Shown: piece after piece, positions 27,535 to 36,637 of the stretch
How the letters are laid out: the number at the start of each line of letters is the position of its first letter
How positions within the stretch are numbered: position 1 is the stretch's first letter
From: Verrucomicrobiota bacterium
GTDB lineage: Bacteria > Verrucomicrobiota > Verrucomicrobiia > Limisphaerales > UBA11358
Length of the DNA stretch: 62,752 nucleotides
Reading direction: 5' to 3'
Assembly (NCBI GenBank): GCA_028872915.1
Contig: JAGWNY010000016.1
Coordinates: 1-62,752 of the forward strand
Program-made: the position numbers and the translations under genes
Notes under the pieces: model-generated
The model's input: only the letters and a program-made list of their open reading frames with translations
What the model was told of the DNA's origin: nothing
Databases searched by the model: none

Positions 27535-28218
27535 ATGAAAACGACTATGAGATGGATAGTGGGGGTAATGGGAGCAGGAGCGTCGTTGGCAGCGGCAACG
27601 GCGTTTGCCAGTGATTACTACGCGCCGCCGGCCAATCCTCCGCCCCGGACCGTCTTTCTGTCTCCCCGGCAGTTTGTCAACGACGCCATCTGGGGCGGTG
27701 ACAAGGAAATTGCGATGGGGCAACTGGCAATGGTCAAGAGCCGGACGGAAGCCGTCACAAATTTTGCCGACCGGATGATTCGCGATCAGACTCGGGCCAA
27801 TGAAAAAATCATGGCGATTGCCGATAGCGAAGGTCTCAGTTATCCGCCGACCAACGTTGTTTATTTCATCGTCAATCCGTATCCGCCGAGCCTGACGAAT
27901 CCCAAAGGGTTGCCCGCGGAAGCCTTGATGCAAACTCCCTGGGAGATCAAGACAAACGGGGACATCCTGACGTTTGAACAATTGCAAGCCCTCAACGGGC
28001 CGGACTTCGACCGCGCCTACGCCGCGGACGCCGTCGCCGACCACGCGGCGACAGTCGGTGAATTTGAGGACGCCGTATCGAACCTCTATGATCCGCGTTT
28101 GAAAGCCCGCGCCCAGCGGCTGTTGCCAGTGCTTCAGCGGCATTATGACAAGGCACAACGGTTGCAACATGAGGTGGCCCTTGCCACCCCGGCTGTTCCG
28201 CCCCCAACCCCGCCATGA
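27535..28218 (+). CDS. DUF4142-family exported protein
   Basis: 227 residues, with GAAAGGAG before the ATG. A signal peptide (VMGAGASLAAATAFA) is followed by a helical DUF4142 domain: FVNDAIWGGDKEIAMGQLAM, then AVTNFADRMIRDQTRANEKI, and near the C-terminus a helix pair ending LLPVLQRHYDKAQRL. Members are ferritin-like four-helix periplasmic proteins of uncertain role. It is longer than usual because of a Pro-rich insertion around 100-140. Confidence 0.8.
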   Translation: MKTTMRWIVGVMGAGASLAAATAFASDYYAPPANPPPRTVFLSPRQFVNDAIWGGDKEIAMGQLAMVKSRTEAVTNFADRMIRDQTRANEKIMAIADSEGLSYPPTNVVYFIVNPYPPSLTNPKGLPAEALMQTPWEIKTNGDILTFEQLQALNGPDFDRAYAADAVADHAATVGEFEDAVSNLYDPRLKARAQRLLPVLQRHYDKAQRLQHEVALATPAVPPPTPP

Positions 28219-28251
28219 ACAGGGGGCGAAATGGGGGTGACTAAAGGTATA

Positions 28252-29046
28252 TCAGACCGCGATGGGCGCTTTGATCGCCGGATGAGGATCGTAGCCGGTC
28301 AGTTCAAAGTGCTCGAATTTGAAATCGTGGATGTCGCGGATCGAAGTGTCCAGGTTCATCCGCGGCAGGGGGCGCGGCTCGCGCGATAATTGCAGTCTGG
28401 CCTGTTCCACGTGGTTGGCGTAGAGGTGAAGGTCGCCAAAGGTGTGGACAAAATCGCCTGGTTTCAAATCACAAATTTGCGCCACCATGCAGGTAAGCAA
28501 TGCGTAGCTGGCGATGTTGAAGGGCACGCCCAGGAAAAGATCCGCGCTGCGCTGGTAAAGCTGGCAGCTCAGCTCGCCCTCACAAACGTAAAATTGAAAC
28601 AAAACGTGGCAGGGCGGCAGTCGCATCTGGTCCAGTTCGCCCGGATTCCACGCCGTGACAATGTGGCGGCGGCTGTCCGGATTGGTTTTGATGCGCGCGA
28701 TGACGTCATCAATTTGGTGAACGGAGCGGCCGCCGCTTGTGCGCCAGTCGCACCATTGTGCGCCGTATATGCGGCCGAGACCGCCGTCCGATCCCGCCCA
28801 TTCGTCCCAGATCGTCACGCCGTGGTCATGGAGGTATTTGACGTTCGTATCCCCGCGCAGAAACCAGAGCAGTTCGTAAATGATGGATTTGACGTGCAAT
28901 TTTTTGGTGGTGAGCAGCGGAAAACCGGCGCGGAGATCAAAGCGGCATTGCGCGCCGAACACGGACCGCGTGCCAGTGCCAGTGCGGTCGGCTTTGAATC
29001 GGCCGCGGTCCAGGACGAGGCGCAGCAAATCGAGGTATTGAGTCAT
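28252..29046 (-). CDS. thyA: Thymidylate synthase
   Basis: 264 residues from the ATG at 29046, the same length as the E. coli enzyme; the frame extending to 29160 is not needed. The nucleophile is C146 ([14 protein letters not shown]). Other landmarks are [12 protein letters not shown] near the N-terminus, [32 protein letters not shown] and the C-terminal [11 protein letters not shown]. It methylates dUMP to dTMP using methylene-tetrahydrofolate. A dUTP-hydrolysing enzyme lies 1.3 kb away on the other strand. Confidence 0.98.
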   Translation of the reverse strand: MTQYLDLLRLVLDRGRFKADRTGTGTRSVFGAQCRFDLRAGFPLLTTKKLHVKSIIYELLWFLRGDTNVKYLHDHGVTIWDEWAGSDGGLGRIYGAQWCDWRTSGGRSVHQIDDVIARIKTNPDSRRHIVTAWNPGELDQMRLPPCHVLFQFYVCEGELSCQLYQRSADLFLGVPFNIASYALLTCMVAQICDLKPGDFVHTFGDLHLYANHVEQARLQLSREPRPLPRMNLDTSIRDIHDFKFEHFELTGYDPHPAIKAPIAV

Positions 29047-29095
29047 TCGCGCGAATTTTAGCGGGCAAACCCCGCATCGTCCACACCCAGCCGAT

Positions 29096-30271
29096 TCATG
29101 GACTTGGGCAGGCGGGGCGATTTTTGTTCGCGCGGCGCCAGATGGCGAGCATGCCGCCAAAGCCGCACAGCAGCAGACCGCTTACCGCCACGGCGCCGCT
29201 GTTGGCGAATTGCGGCAGAAATTGCAGCGACAACGCGCCAACGGCCGGCCCGGCGCAATTCCCGGCGCCAATCGCCGCCTCATGAATGCCGCCATGTTCG
29301 CCGCGCGCTTCGCCGGCGTCCATGGAATAAAATAACGATGAATAATAAATCAGGCCAATCGCTCCGCCAAAGATGATTTGGGCGGCAATAAGCGCCAGGA
29401 GGTCCGGCGCCATGAGAATGGTGGCGAACGAAAGGATCAAAAGGGCAAAGGAGCCGGCCAGGCGGCTGAACCGGTAGTGCCAGTCCGTGCGTCGCCACAG
29501 CCAGACGAATGCGGCGAGACGCGCAAAACACCAAATCGAGCACACAAATCCCGCGAGCATGGGCAAGAGTTGAAATTTGGCCGCCACCCCGGGCATGACG
29601 GCGACCAGCGTATTGATCGCAATATAGGCGAAGGGATTGGCCAGCCAGGCCATTCGGAGAAACGCCGCGGCTTGCGGCGAACCGGGGCGATGCGGCGCGG
29701 CGGCTGTTTTTACCGCGTTGCGGGCCAGGACGGCGGCGTGGCGTTGCAGCCACCATGCCAGCGCCAGTTGCAGCACCACCATCGCCAGCGGCAGCGTGAA
29801 GATGATCTCGTAGCCGAAAGCTTCGATGAGCGAGCCGCCCGCAAAATAGGCCACCGCATTCGTGACCGCCCAGACGACGTTGTAAATGCCTATGGCGTCC
29901 GGCAGCCGCGCTACGGCGGCGCCGTCGCTCACGAGCGCTTCAAGTGTGGGCCAGATGAAACACATGCCGACCGTCACGCCCGATGCCGCAAGAATTTGGC
30001 CCGATACTGAACGCACCATCCAGGCCGCGACGAGCGAAACGGCCATGAGGGCGAAGCCGACTTTGACCGCGGTTAAGTAGCCGTAGCGCTGCCCGAACCG
30101 CCCCGCCTGCCACGCGGCGAAGACGTAAATGAAGCCCAGAAAGGCCGCGAGCATGAGATTCTGCTTATTGCCAAACCCGAAAGCCTCGCGCATGAAAAAA
30201 TACAGGTAGTTGAAATAAAGAATGGTGGCGAAGGAGTTCAGCCCTTCGAGCGTGAACAAGGAAAAAGTCAT
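29096..30271 (-). CDS. MFS transporter
   Basis: 391 residues with about twelve hydrophobic segments and a central Arg/His-rich cytoplasmic loop ([15 protein letters not shown], near 185-200). The loop after helix 2 ([17 protein letters not shown]) corresponds to the MFS motif A. Substrate cannot be predicted from sequence. It starts just upstream of, and divergent to, the dUTPase gene, and lies upstream of thyA on the same strand with a 49-bp gap. Confidence 0.82.
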   Translation of the reverse strand: MTFSLFTLEGLNSFATILYFNYLYFFMREAFGFGNKQNLMLAAFLGFIYVFAAWQAGRFGQRYGYLTAVKVGFALMAVSLVAAWMVRSVSGQILAASGVTVGMCFIWPTLEALVSDGAAVARLPDAIGIYNVVWAVTNAVAYFAGGSLIEAFGYEIIFTLPLAMVVLQLALAWWLQRHAAVLARNAVKTAAAPHRPGSPQAAAFLRMAWLANPFAYIAINTLVAVMPGVAAKFQLLPMLAGFVCSIWCFARLAAFVWLWRRTDWHYRFSRLAGSFALLILSFATILMAPDLLALIAAQIIFGGAIGLIYYSSLFYSMDAGEARGEHGGIHEAAIGAGNCAGPAVGALSLQFLPQFANSGAVAVSGLLLCGFGGMLAIWRRANKNRPACPSP

Positions 30272-30376
30272 TTTTCTGTCAGATGCCGGAAGAAGATGCC
30301 AAAGCGGCTGTCAAAAGGCGAGGCAGGAGATGATGCGCCAGTTGCTTCGCACCGGGGGCTTGCGTATGCTGGCGGC

Positions 30377-30757
30377 ATGGACGCGCCAGACCAACTCCGC
30401 GAATTGTTCCGAATGCAGCAGGCCCTCAATGAACGCATCGGCGTCAAAACCCGCGACATGAGCGAGGCCGAAAAAACCGCGTGGATTCTCAACTATTGCC
30501 GCGCCATGAGCCAGGAGATCGCTGAACTCACTGACAGCGTTCCGTGGAAATGGTGGGCCAAATACCAGAAGTTCGACGAACAAAACGCGCGCGTTGAAGT
30601 GGTGGACCTCTTTCATTTTCTCATCAGCCTCGCCCAGGTCCTGGGCATGAGCGCCGATGATGTCTTCAACGCCTATTGCAAAAAAAACGAGTTGAATTTC
30701 AAACGCCAGCAAAGCGGTTACGCCGTCAAGGACGAAAGTGACAACAAGCACATCTGA
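30377..30757 (+). CDS. All-alpha (dimeric-type) dUTPase / MazG-like NTP pyrophosphatase
   Basis: 126 residues from the ATG at 30377; the frame opens earlier at 30296 but the added residues look non-coding. Metal-binding motifs of the all-alpha NTP-PPase superfamily are EIAELTDSVPWKWW and ARVEVVDLFHFLISL (ExxxD), followed by DVFNAYCKKNELNFKRQQSG, the signature end of dimeric dUTPases. The predicted reaction is dUTP to dUMP plus PPi, feeding thyA nearby. It is close to the GTG of hpt (20-bp overlap), so the two are probably co-transcribed. Confidence 0.83.
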   Translation: MDAPDQLRELFRMQQALNERIGVKTRDMSEAEKTAWILNYCRAMSQEIAELTDSVPWKWWAKYQKFDEQNARVEVVDLFHFLISLAQVLGMSADDVFNAYCKKNELNFKRQQSGYAVKDESDNKHI

Positions 30758-31367
30758 CGTTCGTGCAGCGGGGAGAGCAAACAAGTTTGCGCGCCGCCGG
30801 ACGGCGGCTGCCTTCCGAAACGCTTCGGCAACCCCCGTTCCGAGCCGATGGCGAAAAGAGGTTGATCGCGTCCTGATTACAGAAGGCCAAATCGCCCGGC
30901 GCGTTCAGACCCTGGCGCGGCGCATTGAGCGCGATTTTCGCGGGTGCGAACTGGTGGTCGTGGCGGTGCTGAACGGGGCTGTAATGTTCCTGGCCGATTT
31001 GATGCGGCATTTGGAGCTTCCTCTCCGCCTCGATTTTATTGGGGTTTCCAGTTACGGGCCGCGCAGGGTGCCTGGAGCACTGGTCTTCACCAAGGAATTG
31101 CGCCTGGACGTGCGCGGGAGGGACGTCCTGCTGGTGGACGATATCTTGGATTCAGGCAGGACGCTCTCTCGCGTCGTGAAAAAAATCCGGCGGCTCAAAC
31201 CACGGCGCGTCAAAACCTGCGTCTTGCTCGAAAAAACCGGACGGCGCGCCAAGCCAATCCACGCGCACTATGTGGCGTTCCGCGTTCCCGGTATTTTTGT
31301 GGTGGGTTATGGGCTGGATATGGCGGAGCATTACCGCAACCTGCCGTTCATCGGAGTGCCGGTTTAA
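30738..31367 (+). CDS. hpt: Hypoxanthine phosphoribosyltransferase
   Basis: 209 residues from a GTG at 30738, the only usable start before the conserved domain, with AAGGA five bases upstream. The first 40 residues are basic and not family-like, so the protein is N-terminally extended. The PRPP-binding loop is VLLVDDILDSGRTLSRV. Other features are [35 protein letters not shown] and a flexible loop with SSYG. It salvages hypoxanthine and guanine to nucleotides. Its 3' end overlaps the convergent TMTC-like gene by 20 bp. Confidence 0.93.
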   Translation: MTTSTSDVRAAGRANKFARRRTAAAFRNASATPVPSRWRKEVDRVLITEGQIARRVQTLARRIERDFRGCELVVVAVLNGAVMFLADLMRHLELPLRLDFIGVSSYGPRRVPGALVFTKELRLDVRGRDVLLVDDILDSGRTLSRVVKKIRRLKPRRVKTCVLLEKTGRRAKPIHAHYVAFRVPGIFVVGYGLDMAEHYRNLPFIGVPV

Positions 31368-33375
31368 GGCCATCAGCCGGACTTTTTTTTAAAACCGCGT
31401 TGCCGGTGAAGGACTGGCGGAATGGATGATGATCGCGGTAGAGTTCCAATCGCTTTTGGAGAGCGGGCGCCTCGTTGGTGATGCCATATTTCCGCGAGAG
31501 GGTAATGGCGCTTTGGGTCTCCTGCTGCGCGTTCGCGAAGCGGCCTGATTCGGCATTCGCCATGGCCAGCACATCAAGCACCGCTGGCTGGTCTCCGCCG
31601 GTGAGCGTGTTGGCGCGGGATGCCAGGGCCAGGGCGGACGGACCGTTGCGGACCCTGGAATTTTCATCCGAGGCGAGGACCTCGGCGAGAAACGCCAGCA
31701 CTTCCACATTGTCCGGTTCCAGATCGGCGGCGTGTTGAAGGGATGCCAGCGCTTCCGCGTCCCGCCCTTGCTTGAGCAGCGCCTTGCCCATGAGCCAGGG
31801 GGCGTGCCAATCCCGCGGCGCAGCCTCTTCGGATTGAGCATACAGCTTCATGGCATCGCCAAACCGCCGTTGTTCCACAAGCATCGTGCCGAAATTGTTC
31901 AGCGCGGCGACGTAATGGGGGGAGAGGCGCAAGGCATCTTCGTATTGGGCCATGGCCTTGTCCGTCTCGCCGGCGTCATCCAACAGGTTGGCGAGGTTGT
32001 TGTGCCCTTCCAGGCTGTCAGGCGCGATTTTGAGCGCCATGCGGTATTGTTCCATGGCCTGGGTCTTGTGGCCGGCCTGCTCCAGCGCCACGCCAAGATT
32101 GAGATGCGCGATCTCATTGTCTTTCGTGACGGCGATGGCATGCGAAAACAACCCGATGTCGCTCCGCCAGTAACCCAATTGCCTGTGGGTCAATATCAGG
32201 CAGCCAGCCAGAACCGCCGCGGCGGCCACCGGGACAATGGCTGCGGCAAGGCCAAATCGCCGCGCGCCATCACGAACACCGAACGCCACCGCCACAAAAA
32301 TACCGATGGATGGCAGATAGGTGTAGCGGTCCGCTAATGCCGCGCCGCCGACCTGGACCAGCCCGATCACCGGCACCAGCATCCCCATAAACCAAAGCCA
32401 GCCCACCAGTGCGTAAGGAGCGCGTCGGCGCCAAATCCAGGCCGCGACGGTGATCACAGCCAGGGCGCCGGCCGCGGCCATGGCGTGCAATGGCGCAATC
32501 CATTTGGGAAGCGGATAAATCACCGCAAGCCGCGCCGGCCAGAACGCTTTTTCCAGGTATTCAAAATAGGCCAGGGGCGCGTTTTCGAGACGATGGACCA
32601 GCGACACCGCTTTCAGCGGCATCACCGCCCCGCCGTGGCGTTGTGCCAGAAAGGTCACGACACATGAAACCGCTGAGAGCGCAAAAAATGGAACTTTTTC
32701 CGCCAACAATCGTTTGAAAGTTGCAACGCCGGAGTCATCGAATCGTTTCAACGGCCAAAAATCCAGCAGCAGCATCACGAAGGGCAGCGTAACCAGCATC
32801 GGCTTGCTCATCAGCCCCAGCGCAAAAAAGATGCAGGTCAGGGCGAACCACAGATGCCTTTTGGCTCTCCGCGCTTTGGGCTGGCGGACGTATCGAACGT
32901 AACCCAGAAGCGTCAGCAGCCCAAAGAAACCGCTCAACACGTCCTTGCGCTCCGCAATCCACGCGACGGATTCCACGTGAAGCGGGTGCCAGGCGAACAC
33001 GGCCGCCACAAACGCGGCGGGCCAAAGCGCGTCAGTCCGCTCCTCATTTTCCATCAATCGCAACAGCAGGACAAACAGCAGAACGGTATTGGCAATATGA
33101 AAAAGGACGTTGACGGAATGCGCCATGCCGGCATTGAGGCCAAAGATCTGGCAATCCAGCATGTGGGAAAGCCAGGTCAGCGGATGCCAATTGCTGGCGT
33201 GCCAGGTGCTAAAGGCCCATTGGACGCCATCCAATGTCAAGCCGTTTTCTACCATCGGATTTTGTGTCACGTAATCCGGGTCGTCGTAGAGCGAATACCC
33301 GTCCCGCCGCGCGGGCAGATATACGGCCAGTGTGCCCAGCACTATCAGCAGCGCGATGAACCGCGGTTGGAACAC
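31348..33375 (-). CDS. TMTC-like membrane protein with C-terminal TPRs
   Basis: 675 residues. The N-terminal half has about ten membrane segments and glycosyltransferase-C-like luminal motifs: [54 protein letters not shown]. These match the TMTC (DUF1736) O-mannosyltransferase-like family common in Verrucomicrobia and Planctomycetes. The C-terminal half carries about six TPRs (for example [20 protein letters not shown] and [20 protein letters not shown]). It may transfer a sugar from a lipid donor onto exported proteins; that is inference. Encoded alone. Confidence 0.78.
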   Translation of the reverse strand: MFQPRFIALLIVLGTLAVYLPARRDGYSLYDDPDYVTQNPMVENGLTLDGVQWAFSTWHASNWHPLTWLSHMLDCQIFGLNAGMAHSVNVLFHIANTVLLFVLLLRLMENEERTDALWPAAFVAAVFAWHPLHVESVAWIAERKDVLSGFFGLLTLLGYVRYVRQPKARRAKRHLWFALTCIFFALGLMSKPMLVTLPFVMLLLDFWPLKRFDDSGVATFKRLLAEKVPFFALSAVSCVVTFLAQRHGGAVMPLKAVSLVHRLENAPLAYFEYLEKAFWPARLAVIYPLPKWIAPLHAMAAAGALAVITVAAWIWRRRAPYALVGWLWFMGMLVPVIGLVQVGGAALADRYTYLPSIGIFVAVAFGVRDGARRFGLAAAIVPVAAAAVLAGCLILTHRQLGYWRSDIGLFSHAIAVTKDNEIAHLNLGVALEQAGHKTQAMEQYRMALKIAPDSLEGHNNLANLLDDAGETDKAMAQYEDALRLSPHYVAALNNFGTMLVEQRRFGDAMKLYAQSEEAAPRDWHAPWLMGKALLKQGRDAEALASLQHAADLEPDNVEVLAFLAEVLASDENSRVRNGPSALALASRANTLTGGDQPAVLDVLAMANAESGRFANAQQETQSAITLSRKYGITNEAPALQKRLELYRDHHPFRQSFTGNAVLKKSPADGLKPALR

Positions 33376-33492
33376 GCGAGCGTTTTAGTCTTTTTAGCCG
33401 GAAATGTCCCGCAAGAAGCGTTGTCGGTCCGCCTCAACCAATCATTCCTCGTTGGACATGCAGGGCCGTCTATGCTCACCTATGCCTGCAAC

Positions 33493-34731
33493 ATGGCCTT
33501 TCTCAACGATCATTTTTTGAAGCTCAAGGCGGGCTATCTCTTTCCCGAAATTGCCCGCCGCGTCAAGGCGTTTTGCGAGGCGAATCCCCAAGGCGCGCGC
33601 CGCCTCATCCGCTGCGGCATCGGCGACGTAACCGAACCGCTGCCCCCAGCCGCCATTGCCGCGATGCACCGCGCGGTGGACGAAATGGCGGCGCGCGAAT
33701 CGTTTCACGGTTACGGCCCGGAACAAGGCTACGAATGGCTGCGCGCGGCGGTGGCGGAAAACGATTTTCGCGCGCGCGGCTGCGAAGTCGCCGATGATGA
33801 GATTTTCATCAGCGACGGGACCAAGTGCGATACCGGTAATTTTCTGGACGTGCTGGGACCTCGGAACAGGATTGCCGTGAGTGATCCGGTGTATCCGGTT
33901 TACGTGGATACCAATGTGATGGCCGGACACACAGGCGAGCCGAACGAGGCTGGCGCTTACTCTAAACTCGCTTATTTGCCCTGCCGTCCCGGCAATGGCT
34001 TTGTCCCCGAACCGCCCAAACGGCACGTGGATGTCATTTATATCTGTTCGCCAAACAATCCCACCGGCGCCGCCGCGAACCGGGCCCAACTGGAAGCCTG
34101 GGTCAAATACGCATTGGAACACAAAGCGCTGATTTTGTTTGATGCGGCTTACGAAGCCTACGTCACCGAACCGGGCCTGCCCCATTCCATTTATGAAATT
34201 CCCGGCGCCCGGGACTGTGCCATTGAATTTCGGAGCTTTTCGAAAAATGGCGGATTTACCGGCGTGCGTTGCGCGTTTACAGTGGTCCCCAAATCGCTCC
34301 AGGCCCGGACCAGGGCCGGCGAATTCAAGCCGTTGCACCCGCTCTGGCTCCGCCGAATGACGACCAAATTTAACGGCGTCAGCTACATTGTCCAGCGCGG
34401 CGCGGAGGCGCTGTATTCGGCGCAAGGCAGGCGGCAGGTGCGCGCGCTCGTGGAATTTTATCTCGGAAACGCCGCCGTTTTGCGGGACGGCGCTGCCGCG
34501 GCGGGGCTGAAGATTTTTGGCGGCATCAATGCGCCGTATATCTGGGTCCGCCCGCCCCGGCCCCTCACAAGCTGGCAGGCATTCGACAAAATCCTCAACG
34601 AGGCCAACGTGGTCATCACCCCGGGCAGCGGCTTTGGCGCCGGGGGCGAAGGTTATTTTCGCATAAGCGCCTTCAACAGCCGCGCCAATGCCCGCGAAGT
34701 CGCGCGGCGCCTCCAGGAATTGAAGTGGTGA
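33493..34731 (+). CDS. dapL: LL-diaminopimelate aminotransferase
   Basis: 412 residues from the ATG at 33493, which gives the family N-terminus [20 protein letters not shown]; an ATG at 33472 would add seven residues. Fold-type I PLP enzyme: [22 protein letters not shown], and the PLP-lysine motif [31 protein letters not shown] and [14 protein letters not shown] match DapL closely. It converts tetrahydrodipicolinate directly to LL-diaminopimelate, the one-step lysine and peptidoglycan route used by Chlamydiae, Verrucomicrobia and plants. Followed by der after 49 bp. Confidence 0.95.
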   Translation: MAFLNDHFLKLKAGYLFPEIARRVKAFCEANPQGARRLIRCGIGDVTEPLPPAAIAAMHRAVDEMAARESFHGYGPEQGYEWLRAAVAENDFRARGCEVADDEIFISDGTKCDTGNFLDVLGPRNRIAVSDPVYPVYVDTNVMAGHTGEPNEAGAYSKLAYLPCRPGNGFVPEPPKRHVDVIYICSPNNPTGAAANRAQLEAWVKYALEHKALILFDAAYEAYVTEPGLPHSIYEIPGARDCAIEFRSFSKNGGFTGVRCAFTVVPKSLQARTRAGEFKPLHPLWLRRMTTKFNGVSYIVQRGAEALYSAQGRRQVRALVEFYLGNAAVLRDGAAAAGLKIFGGINAPYIWVRPPRPLTSWQAFDKILNEANVVITPGSGFGAGGEGYFRISAFNSRANAREVARRLQELKW

Positions 34732-34780
34732 AACGCCACGGCGCACGCCGTTTTAAAAAATCAAATCCAAATCTTTTGCC

Positions 34781-36277
34781 GTGTCCGACCTGATTGCCAT
34801 TGTGGGGCGCCCCAACGTCGGAAAATCCGCGCTGTTCAACCGCATCGCGGGCAGGCGGATTGCCATTGTCCACGATCAACCCGGCGTCACGCGCGACCGC
34901 GTCATGGCCGCCGCCCAATGGCGCGGCAGGCCCTTGACTATTGTGGACACGGGCGGCATCGGGCTGCTGCGCGGCGAAAACGCCAAAGACGCCGTGGCGC
35001 GGGCGGCGCTGGAACAAGTGGAATTGGCCATTGAATCCGCGCGGGTGATTGTGCTGGTGGTCAATGTGCGGGAGGGTGTCACGCCGCTCGACCGGGAGGC
35101 GGCCGCCCGACTGCGCCGAAGCGCCAAACCCGTCCTCGTGGCCGTAAACAAGGCGGATAATGAGCAAGCCGGACAGGGAGCCGCGGAATTTTCCGAACTT
35201 GGTTTTGAAAAATTGTTCCCCGTCAGCGCCATCCACGCCCTCGGAATCGAGGAATTGATGGAAGCGGTCATCACGGAATTGCCTCCGGCCCCGGACGCAG
35301 CCGTCACGGAGGCTCAAGGGAGCGCGGAACAGGTTGCAGCGCAAACCGATATGCCGGTCATTAAGCTGGCTGTCGTTGGCCGGCCTAACGTCGGCAAATC
35401 ATCCATTATCAATGCCCTCACCCGGTCCGCGCGCGTCGTTGTCTCGCCCACTCCGGGAACCACCCGCGATGCCGTGGACGTGCCCCTGGAAATTGAAACC
35501 GATGGCGTGCGGCAAAAATACCTGCTCATAGACACGGCCGGCATTCGCAAAACGCGGCGGGTGGGCGATTCAATTGAATTTTTCAGCGTGCAACGATCGG
35601 AAGTTTCAATTGCCAGAAGCGACATTGTCGTCCTGGTTTTGGATGCCGACGCCGGTGTCACCGAACAGGAAAAGAAAATAGCCGACCGCATTGTGGAAAA
35701 CCGCAAGGCATGCATCGTAGTGGTCAACAAATGGGATTTATTCGAAGAAAACGTTCGCCACGCGCGCGAAGAGGAAATCCGCAAGCGCAACAGAAAATAC
35801 CGGACCGAGGGCCAGGAGAAAAACATGACCACCCTCTCCGAATTTGGAGCGTGGGTGCGGAAAAAGCTGTTTTTCCTGGATTATGCGCCGGTCATTTTCA
35901 CGTCCGCCAAATCCGGCTTTCATCTGGAGCGTTTGCTCGACGCCGTCCGTTACGTCGCATCCCAGTTGGGCCGTAAAATTCCCACGGCCATTTTGAACCG
36001 CGCGCTGCACGATGCCGTGGAGCGGCGCCAGCCCGTCACGCCTCAAGGCCGCCGGCTGAAGTTCTTTTACGCCACCCAGGTCAGGCTGGCGCCGCCCACG
36101 TTTTTGTTGTTTGTAAACCGTGACGACCTTTTTTCCGAGCCGTACAAAAAGTACCTGGCGGGCGAATTGCGCAAAGCCTTCGGATACGAAGGCTGCCCCA
36201 TCCTGCTGGCCCCCAAGCCCAGGCCAAAAACAATTGAGCCTGTGCGAAAACGCGGACATTCACGCTCCAAGCGGTGA
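34781..36277 (+). CDS. der: Ribosome-assembly GTPase Der (EngA)
   Basis: 498 residues from a GTG start. Two tandem G domains, the hallmark of Der: first P-loop [14 protein letters not shown] with DTGG and NKAD, second P-loop [17 protein letters not shown] with DTAGI and NKWD, then the KH-like C-terminal domain ([20 protein letters not shown]). It acts in 50S subunit maturation. Slightly longer than E. coli Der because of an acidic linker between the G domains (about 160-195) and a basic insertion before residue 350. Confidence 0.97.
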   Translation: MSDLIAIVGRPNVGKSALFNRIAGRRIAIVHDQPGVTRDRVMAAAQWRGRPLTIVDTGGIGLLRGENAKDAVARAALEQVELAIESARVIVLVVNVREGVTPLDREAAARLRRSAKPVLVAVNKADNEQAGQGAAEFSELGFEKLFPVSAIHALGIEELMEAVITELPPAPDAAVTEAQGSAEQVAAQTDMPVIKLAVVGRPNVGKSSIINALTRSARVVVSPTPGTTRDAVDVPLEIETDGVRQKYLLIDTAGIRKTRRVGDSIEFFSVQRSEVSIARSDIVVLVLDADAGVTEQEKKIADRIVENRKACIVVVNKWDLFEENVRHAREEEIRKRNRKYRTEGQEKNMTTLSEFGAWVRKKLFFLDYAPVIFTSAKSGFHLERLLDAVRYVASQLGRKIPTAILNRALHDAVERRQPVTPQGRRLKFFYATQVRLAPPTFLLFVNRDDLFSEPYKKYLAGELRKAFGYEGCPILLAPKPRPKTIEPVRKRGHSRSKR

Positions 36278-36449
36278 ATTTCCCGCCTGTCTTGGGAGAA
36301 TTCCGGCCAAGCCGCCCGCACCCCCACGCCCCTTCGGTGAACTTCTTATTCACAGGCGGGGAATAAGATGATTCTGTGCAATCCCAGAGCGCTCATTTCG
36401 CTGGTTCTCCTTGCGAATATTTTTTTTGCAACTTTTTGGCCGATTTTTC

Positions 36450-36477
36450 TTGAACACACAATTTGTGGTGGTATGAT
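36450..36477 (+). promoter_or_regulatory. Candidate nrdJ promoter with dyad between -35 and -10
   Basis: TTGAAC (36450-36455) and TATGAT (36472-36477) are 16 bases apart, a fair sigma-70 pattern. The spacer contains the palindrome CACAA-T-TTGTG (36457-36467), where a repressor would block RNA polymerase. NrdR boxes of ribonucleotide reductase genes are AT-rich ACAC/TTGT dyads, so this could be one; a second looser dyad (CCCC/GGGG) is centred about 33 bp downstream. Inference only. Confidence 0.35.
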
Positions 36478-36507
36478 GGCTTGGTCGCCCCAATTAGTGG
36501 GGGTTCG

Positions 36508-36554
36508 GATTTGCAGTAATTTGCACCGATTTGCAGTAATTTTGAGTATTTGCC
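36508..36554. repeat. Tandem GATTTGCAGTAATTT repeat
   Basis: GATTTGCAGTAATTT occurs twice with a 20-bp period (36508-36522 and 36528-36542) and runs on into TTGAGTATTTGCC. The 36529-36554 part recurs inverted at about 53796-53821 with one indel, so this is a dispersed intergenic repeat. Confidence 0.6.
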
Positions 36555-36637
36555 TATCGAAATAAAAACGCCGCGCCGCCTTCGGCATCCCTTGAATCAA
36601 CCAACAAAAACGTCTAACTTTTCAAAATGGAGCAATC

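Larger units (their letters stand above)
36278..36637. other. 360-bp intergenic region upstream of nrdJ
   Basis: No convincing gene. It holds the candidate nrdJ promoter (36450-36477) and a tandem TTTGC repeat (36508-36554). A 9-bp inverted repeat (CCCGCCTGT near 36282-36290 with ACAGGCGGG near 36352-36360) brackets the first 80 bases. I looked for cobalamin-riboswitch consensus, plausible before a B12-dependent enzyme, and did not find it. Confidence 0.5.

Noticed and set aside
27388..28170. Long N-terminal extension of protoporphyrinogen oxidase
   Set aside because: The added part is antisense to the DUF4142 gene; the FAD motif sets the true start near 27357-27387.
36278..36637. Cobalamin riboswitch upstream of the B12-dependent nrdJ
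   Set aside because: Looked for, but the usual B12-box-like consensus is not present.
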